Origin: Agriotes lineatus
Lineage: Eukaryota > Arthropoda > Insecta > Coleoptera > Elateridae
Assembly: GCA_940337035.1 (NCBI GenBank)
Contig: CALNHX010003578.1
Coordinates: 62,001 to 126,000, forward strand
Reading direction: 5' to 3'
DNA length: 64,000 nucleotides
Shown: in pieces, positions 22,679 to 33,083 of the stretch
How positions within the stretch are numbered: position 1 is the stretch's first letter
How the letters are laid out: every line of letters begins with the position of its first letter
Translations under genes and position numbers: made by a program
The notes under the pieces: model-generated
What the model saw: only the letters and a program-made list of their open reading frames with translations
Database searches by the model: none
What the model was told of the DNA's origin: nothing

Positions 22679-24058
22679 TAGCTATTAAGGCAACTAGTGT
22701 TTTACAGAGGATTTTTAAACTGTAAAACACGAGTTGGCTTCAATATTTTTTCTACAGCCGAGGAGTTTGTTAGCTTAAATGCCCTTGGGGCTTCGCCCCT
22801 CTCCAAAGCGGCCCTCGGGGCTTTACCCCCCTCCAAGGGGGCCCTCGGGACTCCGCTCCTCTCCAAGGGGGCCCTTGGGGCTCGGCCCCTCTCCAAGGGG
22901 GCCCTCGGGGCTCGGCCCCTCTCCAAGGGGGCTCTTGCAGCTCCACCCCTCTCCAAGAGTTCCCTCGGGGCTCCGCCCCTCTTCAAGGGGGCCATCGGGC
23001 TTCGCCCCTCTCCAAGGGGGCCATCGGGGCTCGGCCCCTCACCAAGGGGGCCCTCAGGGCTCGGTCCCTCTCCAAGGGGGCTCTTGGAGCTCCACCCCTC
23101 TCCAACGGGGCCCTCGGGGCTCCGCCCCTCTCCAAAGGGGCCATCGGGCTGCGCCCCTCTCCAATCGGGCACTCGGGGCTCCGCATACAAATCGATCCGA
23201 TATAATAACTGTACTTTTAATCTTCACAAATAAGAATTTATAAACTCTTAAAGTACTCCGTGCTTTAAATGGAATGGCGTGTTTTATAGACAACATAAAG
23301 CACGCCGCATATGACCCTTGGAAACAGTTTAAAATCACGGCTGTAGAAAATAGCTATTAAGGCAACTAGTGTTTTACAGAGGATTTAAAAATCGAGGTCG
23401 ATCATGTTAAAATTCGAGCGAAGCGAGAATTTTATGATCGACCGAGATTTTTAAACTGTAAAACACGAGTTGGCTTCAATATTTTTTCTACAGCCGAGGA
23501 GTTTGTTAGCTTAAATGCCCTAGGGGCTTCGCCCCTCTCCAAAGCGGCCCTCGGAGCTCCACCCCTCTCCAAGGGGGCCCTCGAGACTCCGCTCCTCTCC
23601 AAGGGGGCCCTTGGGGATCGGCCCCTCTCCAAGGGGGCCCTTGGGGCTCGGCCCTTCTCCAAGGGGGCCCTCAGGGCTCCGCCCCTCTCCAAGGGGGCCA
23701 TCGGGCTCCGCCCCTCTCCAAGGGGGCCATTGGGGCTCGGCCCCTCTCCAAGGGGGCCCTCAGGGCTCGGTCCCTCTCCAAGGGGGCTCTTGGAGCTCCA
23801 CCCCTCTCCAAGGGGGCCCTCGGGGCTCTGCCCCTCTCCAAAGGGGCCATCGGGCTCCGCCCCTCTCCAATCGGGCACTTGGGGCTCCGCATACAAATCG
23901 GTCCGATATAATAACTGTACTTTTAATCTTCACAAATAAGGTTTTATAACCTCTTAAAGTACTCCGTGCTTTAAATGGAATGGCGTGTTTTATAGACAAC
24001 ATAAAGCACGCCGCATATGACCCTTGGAAACAGTTTAAAATCACGGCTGTAGAAAAAA
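22679..24058. repeat. Tandemly duplicated 0.67-kb unit with 30-bp GC-rich minisatellite
   Basis: 22679-23350 and 23351-24058 are two head-to-tail copies of one segment: TAGCTATTAAGGCAACTAGT, a hairpin around GTGTTTTACAG, TTTTTTCTACAGCCG, then a GC-rich array (about 22781-23181 and 23517-23888), a unique tail ending at ATAAAGCACGCCGC, and CGGCTGTAGAAAA. The array has about 12-13 variants of a 30-bp unit containing CTCGGCCCCTCTCCAAGGGG. Because 30 is divisible by three, every frame stays open and gives decapeptide repeats; I regard those as artefacts. Confidence 0.92.
23387..23450. repeat. 64-bp hairpin inserted in one copy of the duplication
   Basis: Copy 1 reads GAGGATTTTTAAACTG; copy 2 has 64 extra bases after GAGGATTT and then TTAAACTG. 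The insert is an inverted repeat (AATCGAGGTCGATCATG at the left, CATGATCG-like and CGACCGAGATTT at the right) around GAGCGAAGCGAG, and GATTT flanks both sides. Confidence 0.85.
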
Positions 24059-24711
24059 TACTTATAGTAAATCAATATTTGTCAGATAACTAAGGAAAAT
24101 CAATAACTTTCAGTTGTTCGACAGGTCGGTATTTTGAAAAAAATCTAGTAATGCTTTCTGTATTCTAGTCAAATGTCAAAACTAACATGATTATTTTGAC
24201 AAATGTCTACCACGGCTTTCTATATTATAATCAAATGAATAAAAGTTACTTAGATTTAGTCCGTGGGCGAAATCAGAGTTTATCAATAATTAGTAAAAAA
24301 AGTTGTTTTCATACGTGTTGTACACATTATTTTTTTGCATAGTGATAGCTGCTAGCTCGAAATTTGGCCGAAAGCAGTCATATTACAAACGTGCAGTAAC
24401 GTGAGAAAATTCTTATATCAAAATAAATAATAGAATCTAATTACATCTGACCAAATATCTTTCGTTTAATTGGAATAAACCGAACATATCAAGAAAAAAC
24501 TCAATACTAATAATAATAGTCTGTATTTAGCAACTGAAATTACAATAAATAAGAAATAATAGTGGTCACGGTGCTTGCGTAAAGTGCAGACGCATTATAA
24601 TTCTACACGTCTGCAGTTTACTTGTGTTTTGATTGGCCGTACGACTTCGGAAAAAACGATGTGATGGGTTATACCTTATGCGTCTGCAGATTACGTATAT
24701 GCGTCCCGGAT

Positions 24712-25414
24712 TGTCAATGTCAAAATCCAATTAAAAACAATCCTTTATATCATGGTTAATACTTTTAAGTCAAGCTATGGATAACTAGAAACAATTAATT
24801 AAGCTATTAATGTAAAAACTATAAATTATAGGTTATATTTTGCACTGACTTAAGCAAAAATAAATAAAAGTTGCCAGGTAACAAATACGCAAATTTTCAA
24901 AATTACGCTTTTGCGTTGTCCAACCTAGTAGTAACAAAAAAACCAATCGAAATTCAACAGTGCTACCATAAAACGTCATTTTTGACAATCCGGGACCATA
25001 GTGAATGGAGTATACCCGACAACCCGACACTGCGCGATATTCGGTCAGTGCTCTTGTCAATATTTTGACAGCTGATATCCGTTTTTGCCATTCGACTCGT
25101 CTGTTTAGTCACGTATGTTTTGGAATCGTTCGGTGCAGTTTGCGTAGTGCTGTGAAAATTCTGACTTAAGTACTAGTAAAAAGTGTGTTTATCAAAGACA
25201 GTGTTTTTAGTTTAAGTGACTATATCTTCTTGTGCTTTGTATATATCTGTTACTGTGTATTATATTGATAATTGGCGCATTTCGGAATATTCTCTAAGGT
25301 TTGTACTTATTTATTACCGTATTTATTAAAGTAATGATTGAAATATTAAACTGAAAATATTTTTTTACATATATTTATTTTATTGCTAATCAGATGGCTT
25401 AATTTCCAGAAGAG
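24712..25414. other. MITE remainder and upstream region of the THAP/P gene
   Basis: 24712-25010 is the right part of the small MITE. 25015-25414 has no coding region of its own and probably holds the promoter and 5' leader of the downstream THAP gene; a clear core promoter motif was not identified. Confidence 0.5.
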
Positions 25415-28400
25415 ATGTCAGGAAATCGATGCAGTTATTTCATGTGCGACAAGAGTTTACGAAAATTTCCTGGATTGAGAAAATTTTCGTTTCCCATTAA
25501 AGATGAGGTTCGCTGTAAAGAATGGATACTTCACTCAGGTGAGTAGGTATAGTCTGTTCACTAAACGTAAAAACACAAAGTGGCCGTTGATTTCCAACAT
25601 TTCATGAGTGTACATCTGAAATTCATCTTTATCTAGGAATGTACTACAAAAAGTTACTAAAACTAATTCGTTAAAGGTGTGACATTTACTTAGCATCTGT
25701 TATAACTTATAAGTGCTATAAATAACTACTATTGAGGATAATATATAAATACTCTGGTGGATACTATTGACGTAGCGGTGATTAATACATATTTTTATTA
25801 CATTTTATAAGTTCCTACGAGAATTTCCGGAAAATATCTACTTTGACTCTGAAATAATGAGAACACGGCCTGCTGAATTGTGTGACAAACGTCAATGACG
25901 TTTGTCAAAAAATTCAGCAGGCCGTGAATGAGAAATATTAATTGTCATTGATTGTCATTTTAAAATTAAAACCTGCCTTTATGCAGGTGTGGGAACCATT
26001 GCAAAACAAAATACAGAATCCCCAGTACAAAAATTGTATAGGTACATATGCCAACTTCAAAAACATTAAAATGTTTTTGTGTTTAGTGAATGGCCTATAC
26101 TTATAAAATTAAGCTGAAGATGTTATTGTTTTTGATACAATATCGCAACATGCTAAAAATGTATGCAGTTGCTGCCGATTACCGTCAAATTCGGGAAGTT
26201 CGAAGTATCATCCTCAACCACAATAACAACATTACTTTTGCACAAAAACGTCTTAGCCATTACTTACTGTATTCTCACCCCACTTCGGTTCACAATAAGA
26301 GGGGGTAAGTTATGCTATATAACAAACGGCATATATTGTTTTGTATGAAGGTATTATCAATTCAGTTGTTTTGTTTTTTTGTTAACGATTCACGATTATT
26401 TCATAACTAATTGGTATATCGATAATTGTTATAGTTAAATTTACTTGTCACCCAAAAATATAATTTAGATAAAATCACTAAGAAAATAACTTTTATTTTC
26501 AATTTCAGGAAATTCGGAACTATTAGACGCTAGTGCCGAAGAGTTGAAGAGAAAATTCATTTGTGGGGACCATTTTAAAATGGAAGATATGATGGCAAAA
26601 AAATTGGTTTCAACGGCAGTTCCCATCAAATTCAAAAGGCCTTCACCAGTTGCTTCCTATCGGTCTTCTACTTCCACCGGCACCACCACTCAATGGGGGA
26701 TAGTGCCTACGAAACCAAGGTCGCCAAGCAAAACTACTGGGGCCCGCATGGATGTTCTATCTTCATGTACGGAAGTGAGATTTTTAACTCCTTCCAAAAA
26801 TGAACACGAAAAGTGTCCCTCAACTGCTGACACCATACCTACCACCCCTGAAGTTTTTGCAACAATGCCATCACCCCCAACTACACGGCGAAAATTGCAG
26901 TTGGTAGAAGAGGACGTAAAACTGTTGCATAAACATTTGCGACAGAAGAGCGAAGTACTAAAGAAAATGAAAAGAGTTGTGAAACAAACGCAGAACCGTT
27001 CAAGACGCATATTGCGTAGTAGGGAATTGCACGAACTGCCCCCATTTGCACGTGCGTTAACAAAAATGCAACTTTTCCATAGGGAGACGACGCAGTGGTC
27101 TCCCGACGAAAAAGCCGTTGCTATTTCAATGTTTTACAAGTCACCGGGGCTGTATAAATTATTGCGGAAAAAGAAAGTGATTTTGCCCTCACCCACAACA
27201 ATTAAGATGTGGTTGTCCAATTTTAAGAGCCATACTGGTTTCAACAAAAAGTTTTTCCAGCGGCTCAAATTCAAAGCCGAAACACTGAATGATCAAGAAA
27301 AGAAGTGCGTTTTAATGTTTGATGAGATGGACATCAAAAAGTACCTCGAATTTTCTAAAAAAGAGGACAGAATAATAGGTTTCGAAGACTTGGGTGAATT
27401 TGGAAACAAGACAGTACCAGCCAAGAAAGTTTTGGTAGTTTTCCTGCGAGGAATATATTCCGAGTGGAAAGTACCAGTGGCCTATTATTTCTCGGAAACT
27501 GGAGTGAAAGGCAAGGATCTTTATAAAATTGTAGAAAAAAAACCTTACAGTTTTGGAAGAAGCAGGTCTGAAACCCATTGCCATCGTCTGTGACCAAGGC
27601 GCTGCCAATCAAAATTTGTTTAAAGAACACTTCAAAGTGACAGCTGAAAAGCCTTACTTTGAACATAGCAAGAGCAAAAAGGTTTATTTCACAATTTATG
27701 ATGTGCCCCACTTGTTGAAGAATATCAGGAACAATTTGATGCAAGCTAATTTTGTTCTAAACGGCGAAGATATTTCTTGGCATGTGATTGCTGCAGTCTA
27801 CATGTTGGATAAAAAGAGTTCAACAGGAAGGGCTCTACTAAAACTCACGGAGAAACATATCTATCCAAACCCATTCCAAAAAATGAGTGTTCGCTTGGCA
27901 ACACAAGTTTTTAGCAATAGTATGGCTGCGGCAATAAAAACAGCGGTCGCTACTGGACAACTGCCGAATGAAAGGCAAGCACTAAATACTGCATCTTTTA
28001 TTGACGTGGTCAACAACCTGTTTGATGCTCTTAACAGAAAAAATTTGTATTCAAAGAAGCCCTGCGGTCGCGCATTATGTAATGCCAACAAAGACGTTTT
28101 GGAGGCTATAGAGAAGGGTTTCACAGTGATGGAATCACTGACGAAACGAGAGAAGAGAGACCCCGCGCAACTGAAGCGAGTTCCTTGTTTTGGTGGTTTT
28201 TTAATTTCTATTAATGCCATCAAACAGATTTATGCTCAAGAGCGTGAAAATAATGAAAAGGCGTTTATATTAACTGGCCGTTTAAACCAAGACGTTTTAG
28301 AAAACTGGTTTTCTATTATTCGGCAGCGTGGGGGGTACAACAAAAACCCAACGGTACGAACATTTGAAGCGTCCTTCAAATCCCACAGTGTTCTGCAACT

Positions 28401-29055
28401 GATGCGTCCTCCAGACCACGCGAATTGTGAGGAGGACGAAGATTACCATTTCTTTGACGGGACAACGATGCCAGAGTGGGCTAATGAAGAAGAAGAAGAT
28501 GCTGCAACTGCATCTGCTCCGAGTGCCATGGAGGGTGTGGAACCACTGCCATCTTCTTCATCATCAGAAGAAGGCAGTATAGCATCAGTAACCTTAGAAG
28601 ACCTCACGACCATATATTTTGCTGGATATTTGTTGAAGTGTATTGATAAATTTAATTGTTCTTCATGCAAAAAACTGTTAGAAATACCTGGTGGTGTAGA
28701 AGATGAAGAACATATTTTTATTTTTTATAAAGAATATAATATTGAAAATACGTCTAGTCTTCTACGTCCAAGCAAGGTAATGATTTTTGTAATTAAAATT
28801 GCCATGAAAGCTGTAAGTAAAAAATTAAAAATGCTTTTGGGTAGGCCCAATATAAGCAAACTTCTAAACAATTACGTCACAATGAAAATAACAAAGCATG
28901 TGCCTACTTTTTTTGAAGGTCAGTGCAGAAAGCATAGACTTTTTTTAATTGAATTATTAATTCGTACAATGATTTTTAAACATTGTAAAGATATATCGAA
29001 GCATATTAAGAATGTAGATTTTAGGCCAAAACTAGCAATATTACAAAATGCTTAA
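25415..29055 (+). CDS. THAP-domain P-element-type transposase (THAP9-like), one homopolymer frameshift
   Basis: Exon 1 (25415-25538) and exon 2 (from 26509) join at a canonical GT-AG intron and complete a THAP zinc finger: Cys6 and Cys11 in NRCSYFMCDK, then Cys60/His63 in KFICGDHF and the TAVPIKF box. Downstream are a coiled region (KHLRQKSEVLKKMKRVVKQ) and P-transposase landmarks: VLMFDEMDIKKYLEFSKK, AIVCDQGAANQNLF, TIYDVPHLLKNIRNNLM and RLNQDVLENWFSIIRQRGG, whose acidic residues form the RNase H-like catalytic core. The frame breaks once: the A8 run at 27535-27542 needs one A fewer to join VEK to NLTVLEEAGLKP. Without that break the protein is about 890 residues, like THAP9. P-type ends were not located, so a mobile element and a domesticated gene are both possible. 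Confidence 0.88.
25539..26508 (+). other. Intron of the THAP/P-type gene
   Basis: Starts gtgagt and ends tttcag. It contains a 63-bp hairpin at 25864-25926. The open frame at 26090-26308 shows no family motif and is probably chance. Confidence 0.75.
25864..25926. repeat. 63-bp palindromic repeat, copy 1
   Basis: CACGGCCTGCTGAATT pairs with AATTCAGCAGGCCGTG, and TGACAAACGTCA with TGACGTTTGTCA, around a single central A. A second, less perfect copy is at 53456-53515. Confidence 0.9.
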
Positions 29056-29363
29056 TTTTAATTGCATTTCACCGAATTTTCACGAACATAACTATGGGGT
29101 TTAAACATTAATTTAAAATTTTCTCAATAATTTCCAAATTTGATTCGAATGTGTTCAAATTTGGCATGCACGTACGTACAAGTCATCAGTTTTGTCATCT
29201 GATTAGTTTTTGGTGCCACTCGGCTCAGAAGGGCGGGAGAGGGGAGGAAGTTGAACAAAAAAATGTGAACCAACATATAATTTTGAGTTCAGCATTGGAA
29301 AGTTTTTTTGTGCATAAAACTATAATTAGTTTTTTCCATTTATTTCAAAATAGCGTCTTATAT

Positions 29364-29857
29364 AATACTTTTATCCGCAAACGTCACAAAAGTGACAACT
29401 TATTTGTCTTTATTGACAAGGTAAAAGTGTCACTTTATCTGCCTAAGCAGACAAAATAGCGACTTTTGCGTACTTTATCTGCCTAAGCACACAAAATGAT
29501 TGCTCTCTTTCTTTCTTTCTATGTTTGTTCGCCATCTCCTCCGAAGATACTGGACCGATTAAATTGTATGATGGCTTAAAATTTTGCTAATTTTTAGAAT
29601 TAGCTCGTAGGCCGGTTTTTATTTTCAAAAAAGTACGAAAAAGTTTTAATTTAAATAAACCTTTAAGCAGCGGATCGGAGCATCTGTCGCCGTGGGTTAT
29701 GGTGTGACAGCTGCTGTGGCCGTGTGCTATTAGCACGGGTGATTCAGTATGTTCATATATCATTACAGTTGCGCGTTATCTGAACAACAGAGGTTGGCGC
29801 AGGGGTACAGTGCTCGCCTGAAATTTACCTGAATACGTTTGCGGATAAAATAGTATA
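29364..29857. repeat. MITE-like element with about 20-bp inverted ends
   Basis: ATACTTTTATCCGCAAACGT at 29365-29384 matches the complement of ACGTTTGCGGATAAAA-tag-TAT at 29835-29857. The 494-bp body has repeated CTTTATCTGCCTAAGCA motifs (near 29433 and 29473). Target duplication unclear. Confidence 0.55.
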
Positions 29858-29976
29858 TGTTATTCGGAGTAAAAGTGACTTTATGTGGCTTAGCTGAATT
29901 ATTTGCCTCACTAACGTTCGGCTAAATAAACTTCAGCTTCGCCACATAAAGTATCACTTTTACTCCTAATAACATA
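29856..29976. repeat. Foldback with 33-bp arms
   Basis: TATGTTATTCGGAGTAAAAG through TTTATGTGGC (29856-29889) is inverted at 29941-29976 (GCCACATAAA through AATAACATA). The loop of about 50 bases contains CACTAACGTTCGGC. Confidence 0.85.
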
Positions 29977-31673
29977 ATCTACTATTATTCAATCCTAATT
30001 GTTAAAATTGCATTTTATCTATTCTTTACTTCATGTTAAAATGCAATTTTATCGTTTAGACAATAAAACAATACTTCTATGCCAACACTCATTGTTGTAT
30101 TAGTTTCTAACGTTTTTTGACATTTATTTGATTGTTGAATTTGTTGTCGTTTATAATTATTCAAAGGATTAAATTCATTTAGGAGTAAAAACGGTGGGGA
30201 TTGAATTTAATTTTATATTATACACGACAATAAAATTGTTGATTATCTTTTCGAGTGATTTTAACACTCTCAAAGACAAAATTCAATTTTCTCGTCTTAT
30301 ATGATAAATAACTACCATGTATATCAATATTTGAACATTAATAAGTTCCACATGTTTAAACTGAATATTCTTAAATCACAAAATAAATTTTTAAATATTT
30401 TTATGATATTTACGGTTTAACTTAAAATTGCATTTTGACTCCTAAGGGCTGAGGATGGAGGTAACTCAAATAGAAATTAGGTAACATGACAATTTAGTAG
30501 CACCAGTTGAAAGGGAATGTGTTATTATGTCATAACTGATATTTAGTATCTGGCACATTTTTCACTTATTTCAACCGAATATTTACAAACCATGCCGTCG
30601 TAAGTAGTTTCGTGATTTCTAGTATTTGATAACTTTAGATCTCATTTTAACTTCTTAGGGTTAAAGAGGATGGGGATTGCTTGAAAAAGTAGTGATATGT
30701 TACATTTTTTTTAAACAAATATTTTAAAAGATTAATAAAATATGTATGTACTTTTTGGAAAAAACTTGTTTTAGTCTTTTCTGTGGTGAAGTTGATATAC
30801 AATGACAAAAATATTTGTTTCTTTTATTATTGGTATTCATTTTAAGCAAATAATATTTTGTTTATATCAATTAATTAACTGGTGAAAGGCCTTTTCAAAA
30901 ACACTAACTTATTATTTGCTGCTAATGTATTAAGATTACAGTTGTTTAGTTAACATTTGTGTAATCTCAAGTTGAAAATATATATTATGTATTTATATAT
31001 AAACCACTAAAGATAACATATTTAAGTCTAAAACGAGATCATATGTGTTGTTTCTGTAATGTTTGTGACTATGTTATATTGTTATTTTCTAAATATAAGT
31101 TTTGTTCGGTTCTCTGTAGTTTTTCTTAAGAACTTGGTACCTATAATCAAAATAAACTTAAATATTTGTTCGACACAAAGACTGGTCATCTATCTAGTCA
31201 TTTTTCATGTTTACAGATCGAACATTTTTTGCAGTTTTATATTGACTGTTTTGATAACTCCTAGGCATTTCGGAGTTGAAAATAAACGTCTACACACCCA
31301 GAAAGATACATTATTTCAGGTAAGTTACTATGTAATTTTTATTTCCCTAAAAAAATTAAAAAGGTTTAATAAATGTCATGATAGAAATAGGGCCTTTCTT
31401 ATTAAATCTTCCAATTATGTGTTTCTTCTTACTGTGAATGAAAAATTCTATTCTATTCTATTTCTGACAAAATCACACTATGTGTAAAACATGACGGATC
31501 ACAAATTAAAATGCAGTTGTTCATGAGTAATTAAATAAGAGTGAATTATTATTAATTGACCTACTAATGTACCCCTAATCTTGGATCGATGATTATTATA
31601 AAATAGGTATGTAAAATACCTAATCGAAACTGAGAATTTGTGAGGTTGTTGCGATAATTATTATTTAATTTTT

Positions 31674-32286
31674 ACTTCCTTTTACGATAAAGTATTGGAT
31701 TCACCCCAAAAATTCGAAATTGAGTTTTCAACAGATCTTCACGTTTTCGAGTCCCCTGAACCCAAAAAACATATTATTTTTCATTGGTCTATCTGTCTGT
31801 CTGTGAACAGAATATCTCAAAAACGGAAAGAGGTATGGCGTTGAAACTTCATATATAAGTTTTGTGTACTATGTAGATGCGACAGCAAGCTTTTGAAGAA
31901 AATCGCATAACTGGAAGTAGGTGTTTACTCTTGTGATTTTTCAGTTTTTTTCGATTTTTTCAAAAACGGCTCTAACGATTTTTTTCAAACTTTACATTCT
32001 TATTACATTTTTACTGTGCATTGACGTGAGATAGGCGATTTTCCAGTTGAATACTTCTAAAGTGGGTTTCTTTTGTCTTTTTTTTCTATTTTTTTTATTA
32101 ACTCCTATAGAGAACGCCTGGTATATTATTACATTTTTGAATTCAGTTTAAAATTCTAGAGAAAATTTGTCACTTCAACTAACGCTCTATTTTGTACCGT
32201 TTTTGCAGAATTTGTAATTTATGAAAATTTTTGACAAATGCTTAAAAATTAAAAATGAAATTTTTGAGTAATTATAAGAGGAGGTT
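31674..32286 (-). repeat. Repeat X, copy 3 (inverted)
   Basis: Reverse-complement match to 19021-19595 and 20483-21179, starting ACTTCCTTTTACGATAAAG and including GTATTGGATTCACCCC, AGAATATCTCAAAAACGG and CTATGTAGATGCGAC. It differs from the other two by scattered substitutions and small indels. Confidence 0.85.
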
Positions 32287-32701
32287 GTGTGAGTGTATCA
32301 CACCAGATTTTTTATAAAATGGTCTGTTTAGTGAAAAACGTATATTTTCTATTCATATCTTTGGTTCATCTCAAAATAAACCAAATTTAAAAATGCCGAT
32401 CTTTTAATGTGCTGTAATACAATACCCATGCGTCAATAATCGTTACTTATAAAGTGTCAACGTGAACCTGCTGAGCATAGATAAAGACAAGAAACTGCTG
32501 AGTAGCCGTAAATATTACACCGCGCCCCGTAGGTCGTACTCCAGACTATTGGGATCGTGGTTGTGACCACAAAACAATAACTAATGTTGTGACTCACCGT
32601 TCTGTTGAAGCGGAAGGGCTAAATATTTCGCAACGTTCCCGTTCAAATTAGCCGAGTCTCGTACCTTTTTTTAGTAAATAATTTTTACGGTAGGCGGCAG
32701 C
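32287..32701. other. Unassigned sequence upstream of piggyBac remnant
   Basis: No recognisable coding sequence. GC content rises near 32515-32660. It may be part of an element deleted together with the piggyBac N-terminal half, but nothing in the sequence proves it. Confidence 0.4.
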
Positions 32702-33083
32702 ATGTCTCTGTACCTTTGGTTGACCTACTTGTCATTAATATACAAAGGTTATATAACCATTGACGAGCAGGTACTGGAATTTAGACGCCGCTGTCCTTTC
32801 AGGATGTACATCATCCCGAGTAAGCCAGCAAAATATAGGATAAAAAACGTGATTAATTGCGATGTAGGGACAAAATGCATGGTTAATGCTGAACCTTATC
32901 TTGGAAAACATAAAAACACTAACGGTTTGCCTTTGGGCGAATATTATGTGAAAAGTTTTACTACAGATGTCCAGAAAGGGTGGGGGGTATTTGTTTCGGT
33001 GCTCTCCGTGTAACGGCGCAGTTGGGAGGGGCACACAAGGACAGGCTGGTACGCTACTCTTTGGAGATTTAGTAAGCATGGAA

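Larger units (their letters stand above)
20076..24375. repeat. Inverted pair, arms about 82 bp, 4.1 kb apart
   Basis: 20076-20157 (TTTTCGACCAAATTTCAAG to AAAACAACTGTTTTTACT) matches the reverse complement of 24292-24375 with substitutions, including ATGCAAAAAATAA and CATATGAAAACAACT. It may be the ends of an inner element or two inverted copies of a repeat; no target duplication was clear. Confidence 0.6.
18575..24702. mobile_element. 6.1-kb element with 9-bp TSD, MULE-like, no transposase seen
   Basis: Termini GCATATACGTAATCTGCAGA (left from 18575, complement ending 24702) continue as an inverted repeat of about 35 bp and share a second inverted block (ACGTCTGCAGTTTACT at 18692 and near 24606). 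The direct repeat GTCCCGGAT (18566-18574 and 24703-24711) is a 9-bp target duplication, the length typical of MULEs. The interior holds interspersed repeats, an internal MITE and GC-rich minisatellites but no recognisable transposase, so it is non-autonomous or a composite. Confidence 0.8.
18552..25010. mobile_element. Small MITE split by a 6.1-kb insertion
   Basis: CTCCATTCACTATGGTCCCG starts at 18552 and its reverse complement ends at 25010. Both outer flanks carry TATA (18548-18551, 25011-25014). Taking out 18575-24702 and one target copy leaves about 320 bp, a normal MITE length, with CTCCATTCACTATGGTCCCG read continuously into GATTGTCAA at 24710. Family not recognised; TA or TATA target. 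Confidence 0.8.
29056..31673. other. Long AT-rich region without genes, holding foldback repeats
   Basis: No supported coding region; the 142-codon frame at 31059-31487 is AT-driven with no motif. Structured parts are an inverted-end element at 29364-29857, a foldback at 29856-29976, and a hairpin AAAATTGCATTTTA/TAAAATGCAATTTT at about 30005-30052. A short CTTT run lies near 29505. Confidence 0.6.

Noticed and set aside
22781..23888. Possible CRISPR array
   Set aside because: Units are directly adjacent with no spacers, and the sequence is eukaryotic.
22697..23949. Long open frames on both strands giving proline/glycine-rich decapeptide repeats
   Set aside because: They follow from a 30-bp tandem repeat whose length is a multiple of three; all frames are open, so no coding evidence exists.
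26090..26348. Overlapping frames in the THAP gene intron, considered as an alternative exon
   Set aside because: No domain match, and direct joining of the flanking exons already completes the THAP finger.
31059..31487. 142-codon frame
   Set aside because: AT-rich, hydrophobic by composition, no motif and no supporting context.
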